Assembly (NCBI RefSeq): GCF_001280015.1
Contig: NZ_LGDV01000201.1
Coordinates: 124,001-188,000, forward strand
Reading direction: 5' to 3'
Length of the DNA: 64,000 bases
Origin: Streptomyces sp. MMG1121
GTDB lineage: Bacteria > Actinomycetota > Actinomycetes > Streptomycetales > Streptomycetaceae
Positions 18,567 through 29,004 of the stretch are shown piece after piece (positions within the stretch are counted from its first letter, which is position 1; each line of letters begins with the position of its first letter). Both the position numbers and the translations under genes were made by a program. The notes under the pieces are model-generated. The model did no database searches. It had not been told where the DNA came from and saw only the letters and a program-made list of their open reading frames with translations.

Positions 18567-19313
18567 TCACACGGCGCTGAGGCCGAGCCGCTCCAGTACG
18601 CCCGCCACGTCGGGAACCGCCGTCACGTCTGGCGGGAGCGGAGGGCGGCGTACGACGACGACGGGCAGCCCGAGTTCCCGCGCGGCGGTCAGTTTCGCGG
18701 CCGTGGCCTCGCCGCCGCTGTCCTTGGTCACCAGCACCTCGACGCCGTGGCTGCGCAGCAGTTCCGTCTCGGCAGCGACGCTGAACGGGCCGCGCGCGAG
18801 GACCAGTTCGGTGTGCGGGGGCAGCGGGGGCGCGGGCGGGTCGACCGAGCGGACGACGAAGTGCAGGTCCGCCAGGTGGGCGAAGGCTGCGAGGCCCAGA
18901 CGTCCGGTGCTGAGGAACACCCGGCGCCCGAGACCGGGCAGTGCCTCGGCGGCTTCGGACAGGGACGGGACGTCGTACCAGCGGTCGCCGGGGACCGGTC
19001 GCCAGCCGGGGCGGCGCAGGACGATCGCGGGCACCCCGGTGGCCGCCGCCGCGCGGGCCGCGTTGGCCGTGATGGCCTCGGCGAAGGGGTGGGTGGCGTC
19101 GACCAGGGCGGCCACGTGATGGGTGCGCAGCCAGTCGGCGAGGCCCTGGGCGCCGCCGAAGCCGCCGGTGCGCAGCTCGCCGGCCACCGCTTCGGGCCGG
19201 GCGACCCGGCCGGCCAGGGACGTGGTGACCCGGACGCCGGGGCGTGCGGCGAGGTCGGCGGCGAGGCGGCGGGCCTCGGTGGTGCCGCCGAGGATCAGGA
19301 CGTGCGCGGGCAT
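18567..19313 (-). CDS. cobK: Precorrin-6A reductase
   Basis: 248 residues. The family signature VLILGGTTEARRLAADLA is at the N terminus, and VDATHPFAEAITANAARAA follows near residue 70. CobK/CbiJ reduces precorrin-6A to dihydroprecorrin-6B with NADPH, the step right after CobF. It is convergent to the MFS gene and divergent from the HAD gene, so it is separated from cobF by the exporter gene rather than sharing an operon with it. Confidence 0.93.
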   Translation of the reverse strand: MPAHVLILGGTTEARRLAADLAARPGVRVTTSLAGRVARPEAVAGELRTGGFGGAQGLADWLRTHHVAALVDATHPFAEAITANAARAAAATGVPAIVLRRPGWRPVPGDRWYDVPSLSEAAEALPGLGRRVFLSTGRLGLAAFAHLADLHFVVRSVDPPAPPLPPHTELVLARGPFSVAAETELLRSHGVEVLVTKDSGGEATAAKLTAARELGLPVVVVRRPPLPPDVTAVPDVAGVLERLGLSAV

Positions 19314-19375
19314 AGGGGTGAGCGTACGAGGTCGTACGGGCCGATCCGGTGCCCGGGTGGCTACGGTCTGACGTC

Positions 19376-20161
19376 ATGGAATCCGTGCGTGCCGTCCTGG
19401 TCGACATCGACGGTGTCCTCACCGTCTCCTGGCAGCCGCTGCCGGGTGCGGTGGAGGCGCTGCGGGCCGTCCGGGACGCGGGGTTGGGGGTGGTCCTGGT
19501 GACCAACACCACCTCCCGGTCGCGGGCCTCGCTCGCCGGTTCGCTCGCGGAGAGGGGGTTCCCGGTGACGGCCGAGGACGTCCTGACGGCTCCCGCGGCC
19601 GCCGCCGTCCAGCTTGCCGGGGCCCGTGTCGCGCTGTTGAACAGCGGGGACATCAGGGCGGACCTGGAGGGGATCACCCTGGTCGGCGACTCCGGCTCCG
19701 ACGACGACGTGCCGGACGTCGTCCTGCTCGGCGGCGCCGGGCCGGAGTTCGGTTACGAGGCGCTCAATCGGGCCTTCGGCCGGCTCCAGCGGGGCGCGCG
19801 GCTGGTCGCCATGCACCGGAACCTGTACTGGCGCACGGACGAGGGACTCCAGCTGGACGCGGGGGCGTTCCTGGCGGGCCTGGAGGCGGCCGCGGGGGTC
19901 GAGGCGGAGGTCACCGGGAAGCCGTCGAGGGCGTTCTTCGAGGCGGCCCTCGGACGGCTCGGGGTGAGCGCGGAGCAGGCGTTGATGATCGGGGACGACG
20001 TCGAGTACGACGTCCTGGCCGCGCAGCGGCTCGGCATCACCGGGGTGTTGGTGCGGACGGGCAAGTTCCTGCCGCAGACCCTGGAGCGGGCGAGCGGGCG
20101 CCCGGACCATGTGCTGGACTCCTTCGCCGACCTCCCGGCGCTGCTGGGGCTAGCGCAGTAG
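19376..20161 (+). CDS. HAD family hydrolase, subfamily IIA (LHPP/NagD-like)
   Basis: 261 residues. Motif I is VDIDGVLTV (nucleophile Asp and acid-base Asp), motif II is LVTNTTSRSR, Lys of motif III lies in TGKPSRAFF, and motif IV is MIGDDVEYDV. The large C2 cap between motifs II and III defines subfamily IIA, which includes NagD and the phospholysine/phosphohistidine phosphatase LHPP. The start ATG 19376 fits the family beginning. Its last 12 bases overlap the end of the convergent TauE gene. Confidence 0.88.
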   Translation: MESVRAVLVDIDGVLTVSWQPLPGAVEALRAVRDAGLGVVLVTNTTSRSRASLAGSLAERGFPVTAEDVLTAPAAAAVQLAGARVALLNSGDIRADLEGITLVGDSGSDDDVPDVVLLGGAGPEFGYEALNRAFGRLQRGARLVAMHRNLYWRTDEGLQLDAGAFLAGLEAAAGVEAEVTGKPSRAFFEAALGRLGVSAEQALMIGDDVEYDVLAAQRLGITGVLVRTGKFLPQTLERASGRPDHVLDSFADLPALLGLAQ

Positions 20162-20932
20162 CAGCTGCACTCCGCCCACGATCGTCGCCGCGATCACAAG
20201 TTGTTCGAAGAGTCGCTGGTTGATCCTGTTCACAGCCCATCTGCCGAACAACGCACCGGGCACGACGAACACCGCGAGCGCGGCGTCGAGGAGCAGCGAG
20301 TTCCCGTCGATCAGGCCGAGGCCCACGCTGAACGGCACCTTGGACACGTTCACGATCAGGAAGAAGAACGCCGACGTGCCGAGGAAACCCAGCTTCCGGA
20401 AGCCGGCGGACAGCAGATACATCGACATCACCGGGCCGCCCGCGTTGGCGACCATCGTCGTGAACCCGCCGAGCACGCCGTACGAGCGCGCCTTCGTCCG
20501 GCCCGTCCGGCTCGCCACCGCGTCCGGCTCGTCCTGCCCGCCCGTGCGCTCCGCCCGGCGCCGCCGCCACAGGGTGACGCCGGCCATCAGCAGCAGGATC
20601 GCGCCTATCGAGGTCCGTACGACCCCGTCGTCGGCCCACACCAGGAACAGCGTGCCGAGCACGACCCCGGCCGCGACGGCGGGGAACAGCCGCCACAGGG
20701 TGGGCCAGTGGGCGTGCCGCCGGTAGGTGAGGACGGCGAGGACGTCGCCGGCGATCAGGACGGGCAGCAGCACGCCGGTGGAGGCGCGGGCGGGCAGGAC
20801 CGCCGCGAAGATCGCGAGGCTGACCGTGTTGGCCCCGCTCACCGCGGTCTTGGAGAAGCCGACGAGCAGGGCCGCGAAGGCGAGCGCGGCGAACTCCCAG
20901 CCGGATATGTGCCAGAGCGTCATCGTGTTCAT
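20150..20932 (-). CDS. Sulfite exporter TauE/SafE family (COG0730) membrane protein
   Basis: 260 residues with about eight membrane segments. The two repeated halves each begin with the family's GxxKTAxxG-type segment: VGFSKTAVSGANTVS in the first and GGFTTMVANAGGPVMSMYLL in the second. The family exports small organosulfur anions or organic acids. I chose the ATG at 20932. A TTG at 20959 and an ATG at 20923 are alternatives, and no clear ribosome-binding site decides between them. It overlaps the HAD gene 3' end by 12 bases, convergently. Confidence 0.88.
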   Translation of the reverse strand: MNTMTLWHISGWEFAALAFAALLVGFSKTAVSGANTVSLAIFAAVLPARASTGVLLPVLIAGDVLAVLTYRRHAHWPTLWRLFPAVAAGVVLGTLFLVWADDGVVRTSIGAILLLMAGVTLWRRRRAERTGGQDEPDAVASRTGRTKARSYGVLGGFTTMVANAGGPVMSMYLLSAGFRKLGFLGTSAFFFLIVNVSKVPFSVGLGLIDGNSLLLDAALAVFVVPGALFGRWAVNRINQRLFEQLVIAATIVGGVQLLLR

Positions 20933-21004
20933 GCGGAGACCGATGCTATGTCCGGACAACCCTTCGGCGTAAGGACCGTCTCGCCAGGTGACCCCTGCCG
21001 CCCG

Positions 21005-22534
21005 CTATGCCTGGTCCGCCCGCTTCTCCGTGTACCGGGCCCGGAGTTCCCGCTTCAGCACCTTCATGCTGGGGCCCAGCGGCAGCGCGTCCGTGAACTC
21101 CACGCGGCGCGGGTACTTGTGCCGGCCCAGGTACTCCTTGGACCACTCGGTGAGCGCGGCGGCGTCGGGAACGCCGCCCGGCTTCGGTACGACGACGGCG
21201 CACACCTCCTCGCCGTGGAGTTCGTCGGACAGGCCGATGACGGCGACCTGGGCGATGCCGGGGTGGCGCATCAGGACCTCCTCGACCTCCCTCGGGTACA
21301 CGTTGTAGCCGCCGCGGATGATGACGTCCTTCTTGCGGTCGACGATCCTGAGGAAGCCCTCGTCGTCCTTGGTGCCGAGGTCGCCGGTGCGGAACCAGCC
21401 GTCGACGACCGCCTCGGCGGTGGCCTCGGGCCGGCCGAGGTAGCCGGAGAAGACGTTGTGGCCGCGGATGACGACCTCGCCCAGCTCGCCGGCCGGCAGC
21501 AGCTCGATGCGGTCCTCCGTCTCGGCGCGGGCGATCTCCACGTCGACGCCCCACAGCGGATGGCCGATGGTGCCGGCCTTCGTGCCGAACAGGGGCTGGT
21601 TGACGGTGGCGGTCGGTGAGGTCTCCGACAGCCCGTAGCCCTCGTAGATCTTCGCGCCGAACGCCTCCTCGAAGCGCTCCAGTACGGCGACGGGCAGGGA
21701 GGCCCCGCCGGAGATGCAGATCCGCAGCCCGGGCAGCCGCTCCGCCTGTGCCGCGGCCGCCGTGAGGGCGACGTACATGGTCGGCACCCCGTGGAAGGTG
21801 TTCACGCCCTCCTCGACCATCAGCTCGATGGCGCGCGCGGCGTCGAAGCGGGGCAGCAGGACGAGCGTGGCGCCCGCCCGCCAGGTGGAGTTGAGCGAGA
21901 CGGTCTGCCCGAAGGCGTGGAAGAGGGGCAGCGCACCGAGGGCGACGTCGTCGGCGCGGATGTCGTTGGCGTCGAAGGCGTTGACGGTCGCGTTCATCAC
22001 GATGTTGAAGTGACTGAGGACCGCGCCCTTCGGGACGCCGGTGGTGCCGCTCGTGTAGAAGATCACCGCCGGGTCGTCGGCGGCGCGGGTGACGTACGAC
22101 GGCAGCGGCTCGGCGTCCGCCGCGAGCTTGTCGAACTCCTCGCCCAGGGTGACGACCCGGACCCCCAGGGCCTCGGCGGCGGCCCGCCCGGTCTCGGCCT
22201 GCGCCGGGTGGACGAGCAGCAGGGCCGCCCCGCTGTCCCGCAGCACGTGCTCGACCTCGCCGGCCGACAGCAGCAGATGCACCGGGACGACGACCCCGCC
22301 GGCCGCGGTGACGGCGAAGTAGGCGACCGGGAACTCGGCGGTGTTGGGGGCCATGAGGGCGACCCGGTCCCCCGGCCGTACGCCGAGGGCGCCGGTGAGC
22401 GCGCCCGCCCGGGCGAGGGACCGCCGCCACACCTCGGCGAAGGTGAGCCGCAGTTCGCCTTCGACGAGGGCGGTCTTCCCGGGGCGGCGCCGGGCGTTCT
22501 CGGCGAGGATCGTGGCGACGGACAGGGTTGCCAT
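21005..22534 (-). CDS. Long-chain fatty-acid-CoA ligase
   Basis: 509 residues of the ANL superfamily. The phosphate-binding loop is YTSGTTGVPKG, the A5 motif is YGLSETSP, A7 is GWFRTGDLG, A8 is DRKKDVIIRGGYNVYPREVE, and the catalytic A10 Lys lies in PSMKVLKREL, where Met replaces the usual Gly before Lys. It activates fatty acids to acyl-CoA through an acyl-adenylate. A thiolase follows upstream on the same strand, 73 bases away, so the two probably belong to one fatty-acid degradation unit. Confidence 0.92.
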   Translation of the reverse strand: MATLSVATILAENARRRPGKTALVEGELRLTFAEVWRRSLARAGALTGALGVRPGDRVALMAPNTAEFPVAYFAVTAAGGVVVPVHLLLSAGEVEHVLRDSGAALLLVHPAQAETGRAAAEALGVRVVTLGEEFDKLAADAEPLPSYVTRAADDPAVIFYTSGTTGVPKGAVLSHFNIVMNATVNAFDANDIRADDVALGALPLFHAFGQTVSLNSTWRAGATLVLLPRFDAARAIELMVEEGVNTFHGVPTMYVALTAAAAQAERLPGLRICISGGASLPVAVLERFEEAFGAKIYEGYGLSETSPTATVNQPLFGTKAGTIGHPLWGVDVEIARAETEDRIELLPAGELGEVVIRGHNVFSGYLGRPEATAEAVVDGWFRTGDLGTKDDEGFLRIVDRKKDVIIRGGYNVYPREVEEVLMRHPGIAQVAVIGLSDELHGEEVCAVVVPKPGGVPDAAALTEWSKEYLGRHKYPRRVEFTDALPLGPSMKVLKRELRARYTEKRADQA

Positions 22535-22607
22535 GGAGTGGTGCTCCGTTTCCTTGCTGCGGCTCTACTACCGAATTCCCTTGCGGGGAACCGTCACTGA
22601 TGATGCG

Positions 22608-23795
<1,188 letters not shown>

Positions 23796-23869
23796 GGCTT
23801 CGACTCCTGACCTACGACTGACCCACGACACTGTCGATCAGCGGACCGCTCGGGATACTGGACACTTAA

Positions 23870-23882
23870 TTAGCACTGCTAG
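23870..23882. promoter_or_regulatory. Candidate operator between thiolase and lipase genes
   Basis: The shared 160-base upstream region is locally AT-rich and holds the perfect dyad TAGCA-C-TGCTA at 23871-23881, extended on both sides by A/T. Its central position between two divergent lipid genes suggests a regulator site. No regulator gene is adjacent. Confidence 0.35.
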
Positions 23883-23956
23883 TTTTGGACTATAGACCGC
23901 CGACCGGCCCGCTGGGAAGATCCTCCCGGACCTTCACCGAGTCCTCCGGAGGAGAC

Positions 23957-24766
23957 ATGCCCCACGTCCGCGCCCACACCATCGACGGCACGCACGGCTC
24001 CGTCGCCGTACGCGAGTGGCCGCACCCGGCGCCCCGCTACCTGGCCCTGGTGGTGCACGGGTACGGCGAGCACGCGGGCCGGTACGACGGACTCGCGGCG
24101 GTACTGACCGGGCACGGGGCCGCCGTGTACGGGCCGGATCACGTCGGCCACGGCAGGTCGGCCGGGGAACGCGTGGTGATCGAGGACTTCGAGGACGTGG
24201 TCACCGACGTGCACGCCGTGGCGGACCTCGCCCGGGCCGCGCACCCCGGCCTGCCGCTCGTCCTGGTCGGCCACTCCATGGGCGGTCTGATCGCGGCCCG
24301 CTACGCCCAGCGCCACGGCACCGAGCTGAGCGCGCTCGTCCTGTCCGGGCCGGTGATCGGCACCTGGGAGCTGCCGGGTCGGCTGCTGGCCCTGCCCGAG
24401 ATCCCGGACACCCCGGTCAGCCCGGCCGCCCTCTCCCGGGACCCGGCCGTGGGCGCCGCCTACGCCGCCGATCCGCTGGTGTGGCACGGACCGATGAAAC
24501 GGCCGACGCTCGAGGCGTTCACCCGGATGCTGGAGACCGTCGCCAGGAGCGGTGACGTCGGCCCGCTGCCGCTGCTGTGGCTGCACGGCGACGACGACCG
24601 GCTGGTGCCGCTGTCCGGCAGCCGGACCGGGGTGGAGCGGCTGAGCGGCGGCCGGCCGACCGAGCGGATCTTCCCCGGGGCGCGGCACGAGGTGTTCCAC
24701 GAGACGGACAAGGAGGAGGCCTTCGCCGAGCTGCTCCGCTTCCTGGACCGGACACTGCCCGGCTGA
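23957..24766 (+). CDS. Alpha/beta hydrolase (monoacylglycerol lipase-like)
   Basis: 269 residues. The nucleophile elbow is GHSMGG, the acid is in HGDDDRLVPLSGS, and the base is the His of GARHEVFHE, a complete Ser-Asp-His triad. The block VVHGYGEHAGRY is typical of monoglyceride lipase and lysophospholipase (PldB/MGL) proteins. GGAGGAGAC directly precedes the ATG at 23957. It is divergent from the thiolase gene and may supply fatty acids to the ligase and thiolase. Confidence 0.88.
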   Translation: MPHVRAHTIDGTHGSVAVREWPHPAPRYLALVVHGYGEHAGRYDGLAAVLTGHGAAVYGPDHVGHGRSAGERVVIEDFEDVVTDVHAVADLARAAHPGLPLVLVGHSMGGLIAARYAQRHGTELSALVLSGPVIGTWELPGRLLALPEIPDTPVSPAALSRDPAVGAAYAADPLVWHGPMKRPTLEAFTRMLETVARSGDVGPLPLLWLHGDDDRLVPLSGSRTGVERLSGGRPTERIFPGARHEVFHETDKEEAFAELLRFLDRTLPG

Positions 24767-24886
24767 CCGGCAACGGCCAACCAGCCTTTTCGGCAAGCGC
24801 GTTGGAGCTGCGGCGTGATCGTGTCAGACTGCTGCCCGCACGTCCGGCGTGACGGCCGGGCCGCCGGCCGGACGGAGGACCAGCAC

Positions 24887-25684
24887 GTGACGGGGACCGA
24901 TCGCACCGCAGCGCCCATCGACACCACCCGGCCGCATCCGGCCCGGGTGTACGACTGGTTCCTTGGCGGCAAGGACAACTACCCCGTCGACGAGGAGCTG
25001 GGCCGACGGATCATGGCGATCGACGAGGGCGCCGTCCGGGCCGCGCGCGCCAACCGGGCGTTCATGGAGCGGGCCACGCGTACCCTGGCCGAGGACGGCG
25101 TCCACCAGTTCCTGGACATCGGCACCGGCATACCGACCGAGCCCCATCTGCACCGGATCGCGCAGTCGGTGACCCCGGACGCCCGGGTGGTGTACGTCGA
25201 CAACGACCCGATCGTCCTGGCGCACGCGAGCGCGCTGCTGCGGGGCACCCCGGAGGGCGTCACGGAGTACGTCCAGGCCGACGCCCGCGATCCGCGCACC
25301 ATTCTCGAACAGGCCGCCCGCGTGCTGGACTTCGGCCGCCCGGTGGCCCTGTCCCTGATCGCGCTGCTGCACTTCGTCGCCGACGAGGACGGCGCCCACG
25401 AGGTGGTCGCGACCCTGGTCGACGCGCTGGCGCCGGGCAGCGGCCTGGTGCTGTCGACGATGACGGCCGACTTCGAACCGGAGAACGTCGAGAAGGGCAT
25501 CGCCGCCTACACGGCGGGCGGGGTGACCCTGGTGGCCCGCTCCCGCGACGAGGTGGCCGCCTTCTTCGAGGGACTCGACCTGCTGGAGCCGGGCATCGTG
25601 TCGGTCGCCGACTGGCGCAGCGAGGGCACGCCGGACGGCCGGGGGCCGGTCTCGCTGTACGGCGGGGTCGGCCGCAGGCCCTGA
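24887..25684 (+). CDS. DUF574 S-adenosylmethionine-dependent methyltransferase, copy 1
   Basis: 265 residues. The family start PARVYDWFLGGKDNY, the SAM-binding FLDIGTGIPTEPH and the strand RVVYVDNDPIVLAHA are all clear. DUF574 proteins are an actinobacterial family with a Rossmann methyltransferase fold and largely unknown targets. GGAGGAC precedes the GTG at 24887. A paralogue lies at 26745-27554 with the same motifs (ARVWNYWIGGKDNY, IVYVDNDPIVLVHA) and a HAD gene between them, so this is a local duplication that has diverged. Confidence 0.9.
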   Translation: MTGTDRTAAPIDTTRPHPARVYDWFLGGKDNYPVDEELGRRIMAIDEGAVRAARANRAFMERATRTLAEDGVHQFLDIGTGIPTEPHLHRIAQSVTPDARVVYVDNDPIVLAHASALLRGTPEGVTEYVQADARDPRTILEQAARVLDFGRPVALSLIALLHFVADEDGAHEVVATLVDALAPGSGLVLSTMTADFEPENVEKGIAAYTAGGVTLVARSRDEVAAFFEGLDLLEPGIVSVADWRSEGTPDGRGPVSLYGGVGRRP

Positions 25685-25728
25685 CCGACGGTACGCGTGC
25701 GTGCGCCGCGCGCCGGGTCGGCAGGCCG

Positions 25729-26583
25729 TTACAGGCCGAGCACGTGCGCGATGGTGCGCAGGACGCCGTTGTCGTTGTTGGACGGCGCCAGGTGGCGGGC
25801 CCGGCGCACGACCTCCGGGTGGGCGCCCGCCATGGCGAAGGACCACTCGGCCGCGTCGAGCATCTCCAGGTCGTTGAGGTAGTCGCCGAAGACCATGGTC
25901 TGGGCGGGCGTGACGCCGAGCGCGCGCTGGAGGCCCCGCAGGGCGGTGCCCTTGTTGGCGGTGCGGTTCATGACGTCGACCCAGTGCTCGCCGGAGACGA
26001 CGACCTGGTGGGTGTCCGCGAACTCCGCGAGCGCCGGGGCGGTGGAGTGCTCGGCGGAGCCGAAGTCGAACAGCGCGACCTTGATCACGTCGTCGTCGAC
26101 GGCGGTGACGTCCTCGACGATCCGGTGCTCGACGTAGTACTTGCGCACCTCCGCCAGGAACGCCTCGTCGGTCCGCTCGACGTACGCCGACCGCTTGCCG
26201 CACACCACGGCCCCGACGTCCGCGCCGTCCGTGACCAGCCGTCGTACCGTCCGCGCGAGGCCGGCGGCCACGGACGCGTCGAGGGTGTCGGAGCTCAGCT
26301 CCACGCCGTCGCGGACCACGTACGTGCCGTTCTCCGCGATGAACACCATGCCCTCGGCGACCTCGGCGAACTGCCGGGCCAGCGTGGCGTACTGGCGGCC
26401 GCTGGCCGGGCTGAACAGCACACCGCGGCGGCGCAGTTCGGCGAGCATCGGCCACAGGCCCCCGGGTATCCGCTTGGCGTCGTCCAGCAGCGTGCCGTCC
26501 ATGTCGGTGACGATCAGCCGGATGTCCGCGGGGCCCGTGGGCAGGTCCGGGGTGTCGAGCAGGGGCGTGGGCGTGGCGGGCAT
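25729..26583 (-). CDS. HAD family hydrolase, Cof-type (subfamily IIB)
   Basis: 284 residues. Motif I is VTDMDGTLLD, motif II lies in FSPASGRQY, motif III Lys in ANKGTALRGL, and motif IV is FGDYLNDLEML, the arrangement of Cof-like sugar-phosphate or nucleotide phosphatases with a C2b cap. The substrate is not readable. It is convergent to the first DUF574 gene and divergent from the second. Confidence 0.9.
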   Translation of the reverse strand: MPATPTPLLDTPDLPTGPADIRLIVTDMDGTLLDDAKRIPGGLWPMLAELRRRGVLFSPASGRQYATLARQFAEVAEGMVFIAENGTYVVRDGVELSSDTLDASVAAGLARTVRRLVTDGADVGAVVCGKRSAYVERTDEAFLAEVRKYYVEHRIVEDVTAVDDDVIKVALFDFGSAEHSTAPALAEFADTHQVVVSGEHWVDVMNRTANKGTALRGLQRALGVTPAQTMVFGDYLNDLEMLDAAEWSFAMAGAHPEVVRRARHLAPSNNDNGVLRTIAHVLGL

Positions 26584-26744
26584 GTGCTGCTTCCGTCCGG
26601 GGGCGGCGTACCGGTCCAGTGTTCCTCATCCGCCGCACCCTCCCGGAGCCGCCCCGAACCGCCCGAGGTGCGCGTTTCCCGGGACAGAGCGATCAACGGG
26701 CGGCACAATGACGGCGGGACACCGCGTGCGAGAAGGGCGGCGAC

Positions 26745-27554
26745 GTGACCGAGGGCTCCCCGACGGCCGGGCCGGCGAGGCTGAACACCACCGTGGCGCA
26801 CAACGCCCGGGTGTGGAACTACTGGATCGGCGGCAAGGACAACTACGAGGTCGACCAGCGGGTCGGTGAGCACGTCGCCGGGATGTTCCCGGTGATCCGC
26901 GAGGTGGCCCGCGCGGACCGGGACTTCCTGACGCGCGCGGTGCGGTTCCTGGCCGCCGAGCGCGGGATCCGGCAGTTCCTGGACATCGGCACGGGTCTGC
27001 CGACCGTGGACAACACCCACGAGATCGCCCAGCGCATCGCGCCCGAGTCCCGGATCGTGTACGTCGACAACGACCCGATCGTGCTCGTGCACGCCCGCTC
27101 GCTGCTCACCAGCTCGCCGCAGGGCGTCACGGACTACGTCGACGCCGATGTGCGCGACCCGGACGCGATCGTGCAGCGCGCCGCCGAGACCCTGGACCTG
27201 ACCCGGCCGGTCGCACTGATGATGCTGGGCATCCTGAACTTCGTCCTGGACACCGGCGAGGCCCGGGACATCGTGCGGCGGCTCGTGGGGGCCCTGCCCC
27301 CGGGCAGCCACCTGGTCCTGACCCACCCGACCCACGACGGTGACGTGGGCGGCGAGGGCAACGCCGCGGCGATGGCGTTCTGGAACGCCAACGCCACCCC
27401 GCCGATCACCGCCCGCAGCCGCGCCGAGATCGCCGCGTTCCTCGACGGTCTGGAACCGGTCGAGCCGGGCCTCGTGCCCTGCTCGCAGTGGCGCGCCGAT
27501 CCGGCGTCCGCGGCGCCGGTACCGCAGTTCGGCGCGGTGGCCGTGAAACCCTGA
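26745..27554 (+). CDS. DUF574 S-adenosylmethionine-dependent methyltransferase, copy 2
   Basis: 269 residues from GTG 26745 with a weak AGAAGGG ribosome-binding site. The block GGKDNYEVDQRVGEHVAG, the SAM site FLDIGTGLPTVDN and the strand IVYVDNDPIVLVHARSLL align throughout with copy 1. It lies 44 bases before the glutamine-synthetase-like gene on the same strand, so it may be co-transcribed with the ligase and amidohydrolase, unlike copy 1. Confidence 0.9.
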   Translation: MTEGSPTAGPARLNTTVAHNARVWNYWIGGKDNYEVDQRVGEHVAGMFPVIREVARADRDFLTRAVRFLAAERGIRQFLDIGTGLPTVDNTHEIAQRIAPESRIVYVDNDPIVLVHARSLLTSSPQGVTDYVDADVRDPDAIVQRAAETLDLTRPVALMMLGILNFVLDTGEARDIVRRLVGALPPGSHLVLTHPTHDGDVGGEGNAAAMAFWNANATPPITARSRAEIAAFLDGLEPVEPGLVPCSQWRADPASAAPVPQFGAVAVKP

Positions 27555-27598
27555 CCGGACCGAGGCCAGCACCGCGCGGACCGCGCCGAGGAGGACGT

Positions 27599-29002
27599 AT
27601 GACCACCCTTGCCGACCCCGTGCCCGGCGGGCGCCCCGAGGATCTGCGCCGGGTCGCCGCGCTCACCTCCGAACTGGCCGCGCGGGGCGTGCGCGGGATC
27701 GTGCTCGCGTACGTGGACACCGCGGGTGTCTGCCGGGTGAAGACCGTCCCGACCGCGCGGCTGGCATCGGCCGTGTCGTGGGGCGTCGGCATGTCCCCGG
27801 TGTTCGACACCTTCCTCGCGAACGACTCGATCGTCACCACCGACGTGCTCGGCTCCCCGGACGGCGACCTGAGGCTCTACCCGGACCTCGATCAGCTGGT
27901 GGAACTGGCCGGGCAGCCCGGCTGGGCGTGGGCGCCGGTGGACCGGGTCACCCAGGACGGCGACCGGCACCCCGGCTGTGCCCGAACCTTTCTGCGCCGG
28001 ACCGTGGCCGACGCGGCCGAGCGGCACGGTCTGGTCGTCAAGGCGGCGATCGAGGTCGAGTGGTCGGTCGGGCTCGACTCGGCGCCCGTCGGGGAGTTCG
28101 TCCCGGCGGTCTCCGGTCCGGCGTACGGCGCGATCCGGCAGGTCGGGCTGAGCGACTACACCGCCGACCTGCTGGCCGCGTTCGCCGCGCAGGACGTGCC
28201 CGTCGACCAGCTCCATCCCGAGTACGCTCCCGGGCAGTTCGAGATCTCGGTGGGCGCGCTGGACCCGGTGGGCGCGGCCGACCGCAGCGTGCTGGTGCGG
28301 CAGACGATCCGGGCGGTCGCGCAGCGGCACGGTCTGCGCGTCTCGTTCTCGCCCGCGGTGTCCGCCGACGGCGTCGGCAACGGCGGCCATCTGCATCTGT
28401 CCTGCTGGCGCGCCGGGGTGAACCTGCACGCCGGCGGCGAGGGCCGGTACGGCATGACGCCCGAAGCGGAGTCGTTCACGGCCGGGGTGCTCGCCCGGCT
28501 GCCCGCGCTGACGGCGCTCACCGCCCCGAGCCCGGCCAGCTGTCTGCGGCTCAGACCCTCGCAGTGGGCGGGGGCGTTCACGGCCTGGGGCCGGGAGACC
28601 CGGGAGGCGGCGCTGCGGGTGATCACCGGTACGGCGGGCCGCCGGGAACAGGACGCCAACCTGGAGGTCAAACCGGTCGACCTGGCCGCCAACCCCTATC
28701 TCGCGCTCGGCGGCGTCATCGCCGCGGGCCTCGACGGTCTCGTATCGGCCCGCCCCCTCCCGCGGGAGATCACCGGAGACCCGGCCCGGTACGACAGCGA
28801 ACGGGCGGCGGCCCTCGGCGTACGGCGGCTGCCACGCTCACTGCCCGAGGCCGTCGAGGCGTTCCGCTCGGACGAGGTGCTGCGGGCCGCACTGGGCCCG
28901 GTCCTCGCGGACGCGGTGAGCGCCGTACGGCTGGGCGAGGCAGCGGCCGTCGAGAACCTGGACGACACACAGGTGGCGGCCGCCTACCGCTGGGTGTACT
29001 GA
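27599..29002 (+). CDS. Glutamine synthetase family protein (FluG/GlnA4-like)
   Basis: 467 residues. The metal-binding Glu pair is in KAAIEVEWSV, and the second Glu set is in LHPEYAPGQFEISV. The glutamate-site His is in GNGGHLHLSCW, and NLEVKPVDLAANPYLALGG closes the active site. The usual nucleotide and Arg loops are altered, as in non-canonical enzymes that glutamylate amines (ethanolamine, polyamines) instead of ammonia. GAGGAGG lies just before ATG 27599. The adjacent amidohydrolase mirrors the two-domain FluG protein of fungi, so a gamma-glutamyl amide is a likely product. Confidence 0.85.
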   Translation: MTTLADPVPGGRPEDLRRVAALTSELAARGVRGIVLAYVDTAGVCRVKTVPTARLASAVSWGVGMSPVFDTFLANDSIVTTDVLGSPDGDLRLYPDLDQLVELAGQPGWAWAPVDRVTQDGDRHPGCARTFLRRTVADAAERHGLVVKAAIEVEWSVGLDSAPVGEFVPAVSGPAYGAIRQVGLSDYTADLLAAFAAQDVPVDQLHPEYAPGQFEISVGALDPVGAADRSVLVRQTIRAVAQRHGLRVSFSPAVSADGVGNGGHLHLSCWRAGVNLHAGGEGRYGMTPEAESFTAGVLARLPALTALTAPSPASCLRLRPSQWAGAFTAWGRETREAALRVITGTAGRREQDANLEVKPVDLAANPYLALGGVIAAGLDGLVSARPLPREITGDPARYDSERAAALGVRRLPRSLPEAVEAFRSDEVLRAALGPVLADAVSAVRLGEAAAVENLDDTQVAAAYRWVY

Positions 29003-29004
29003 CC

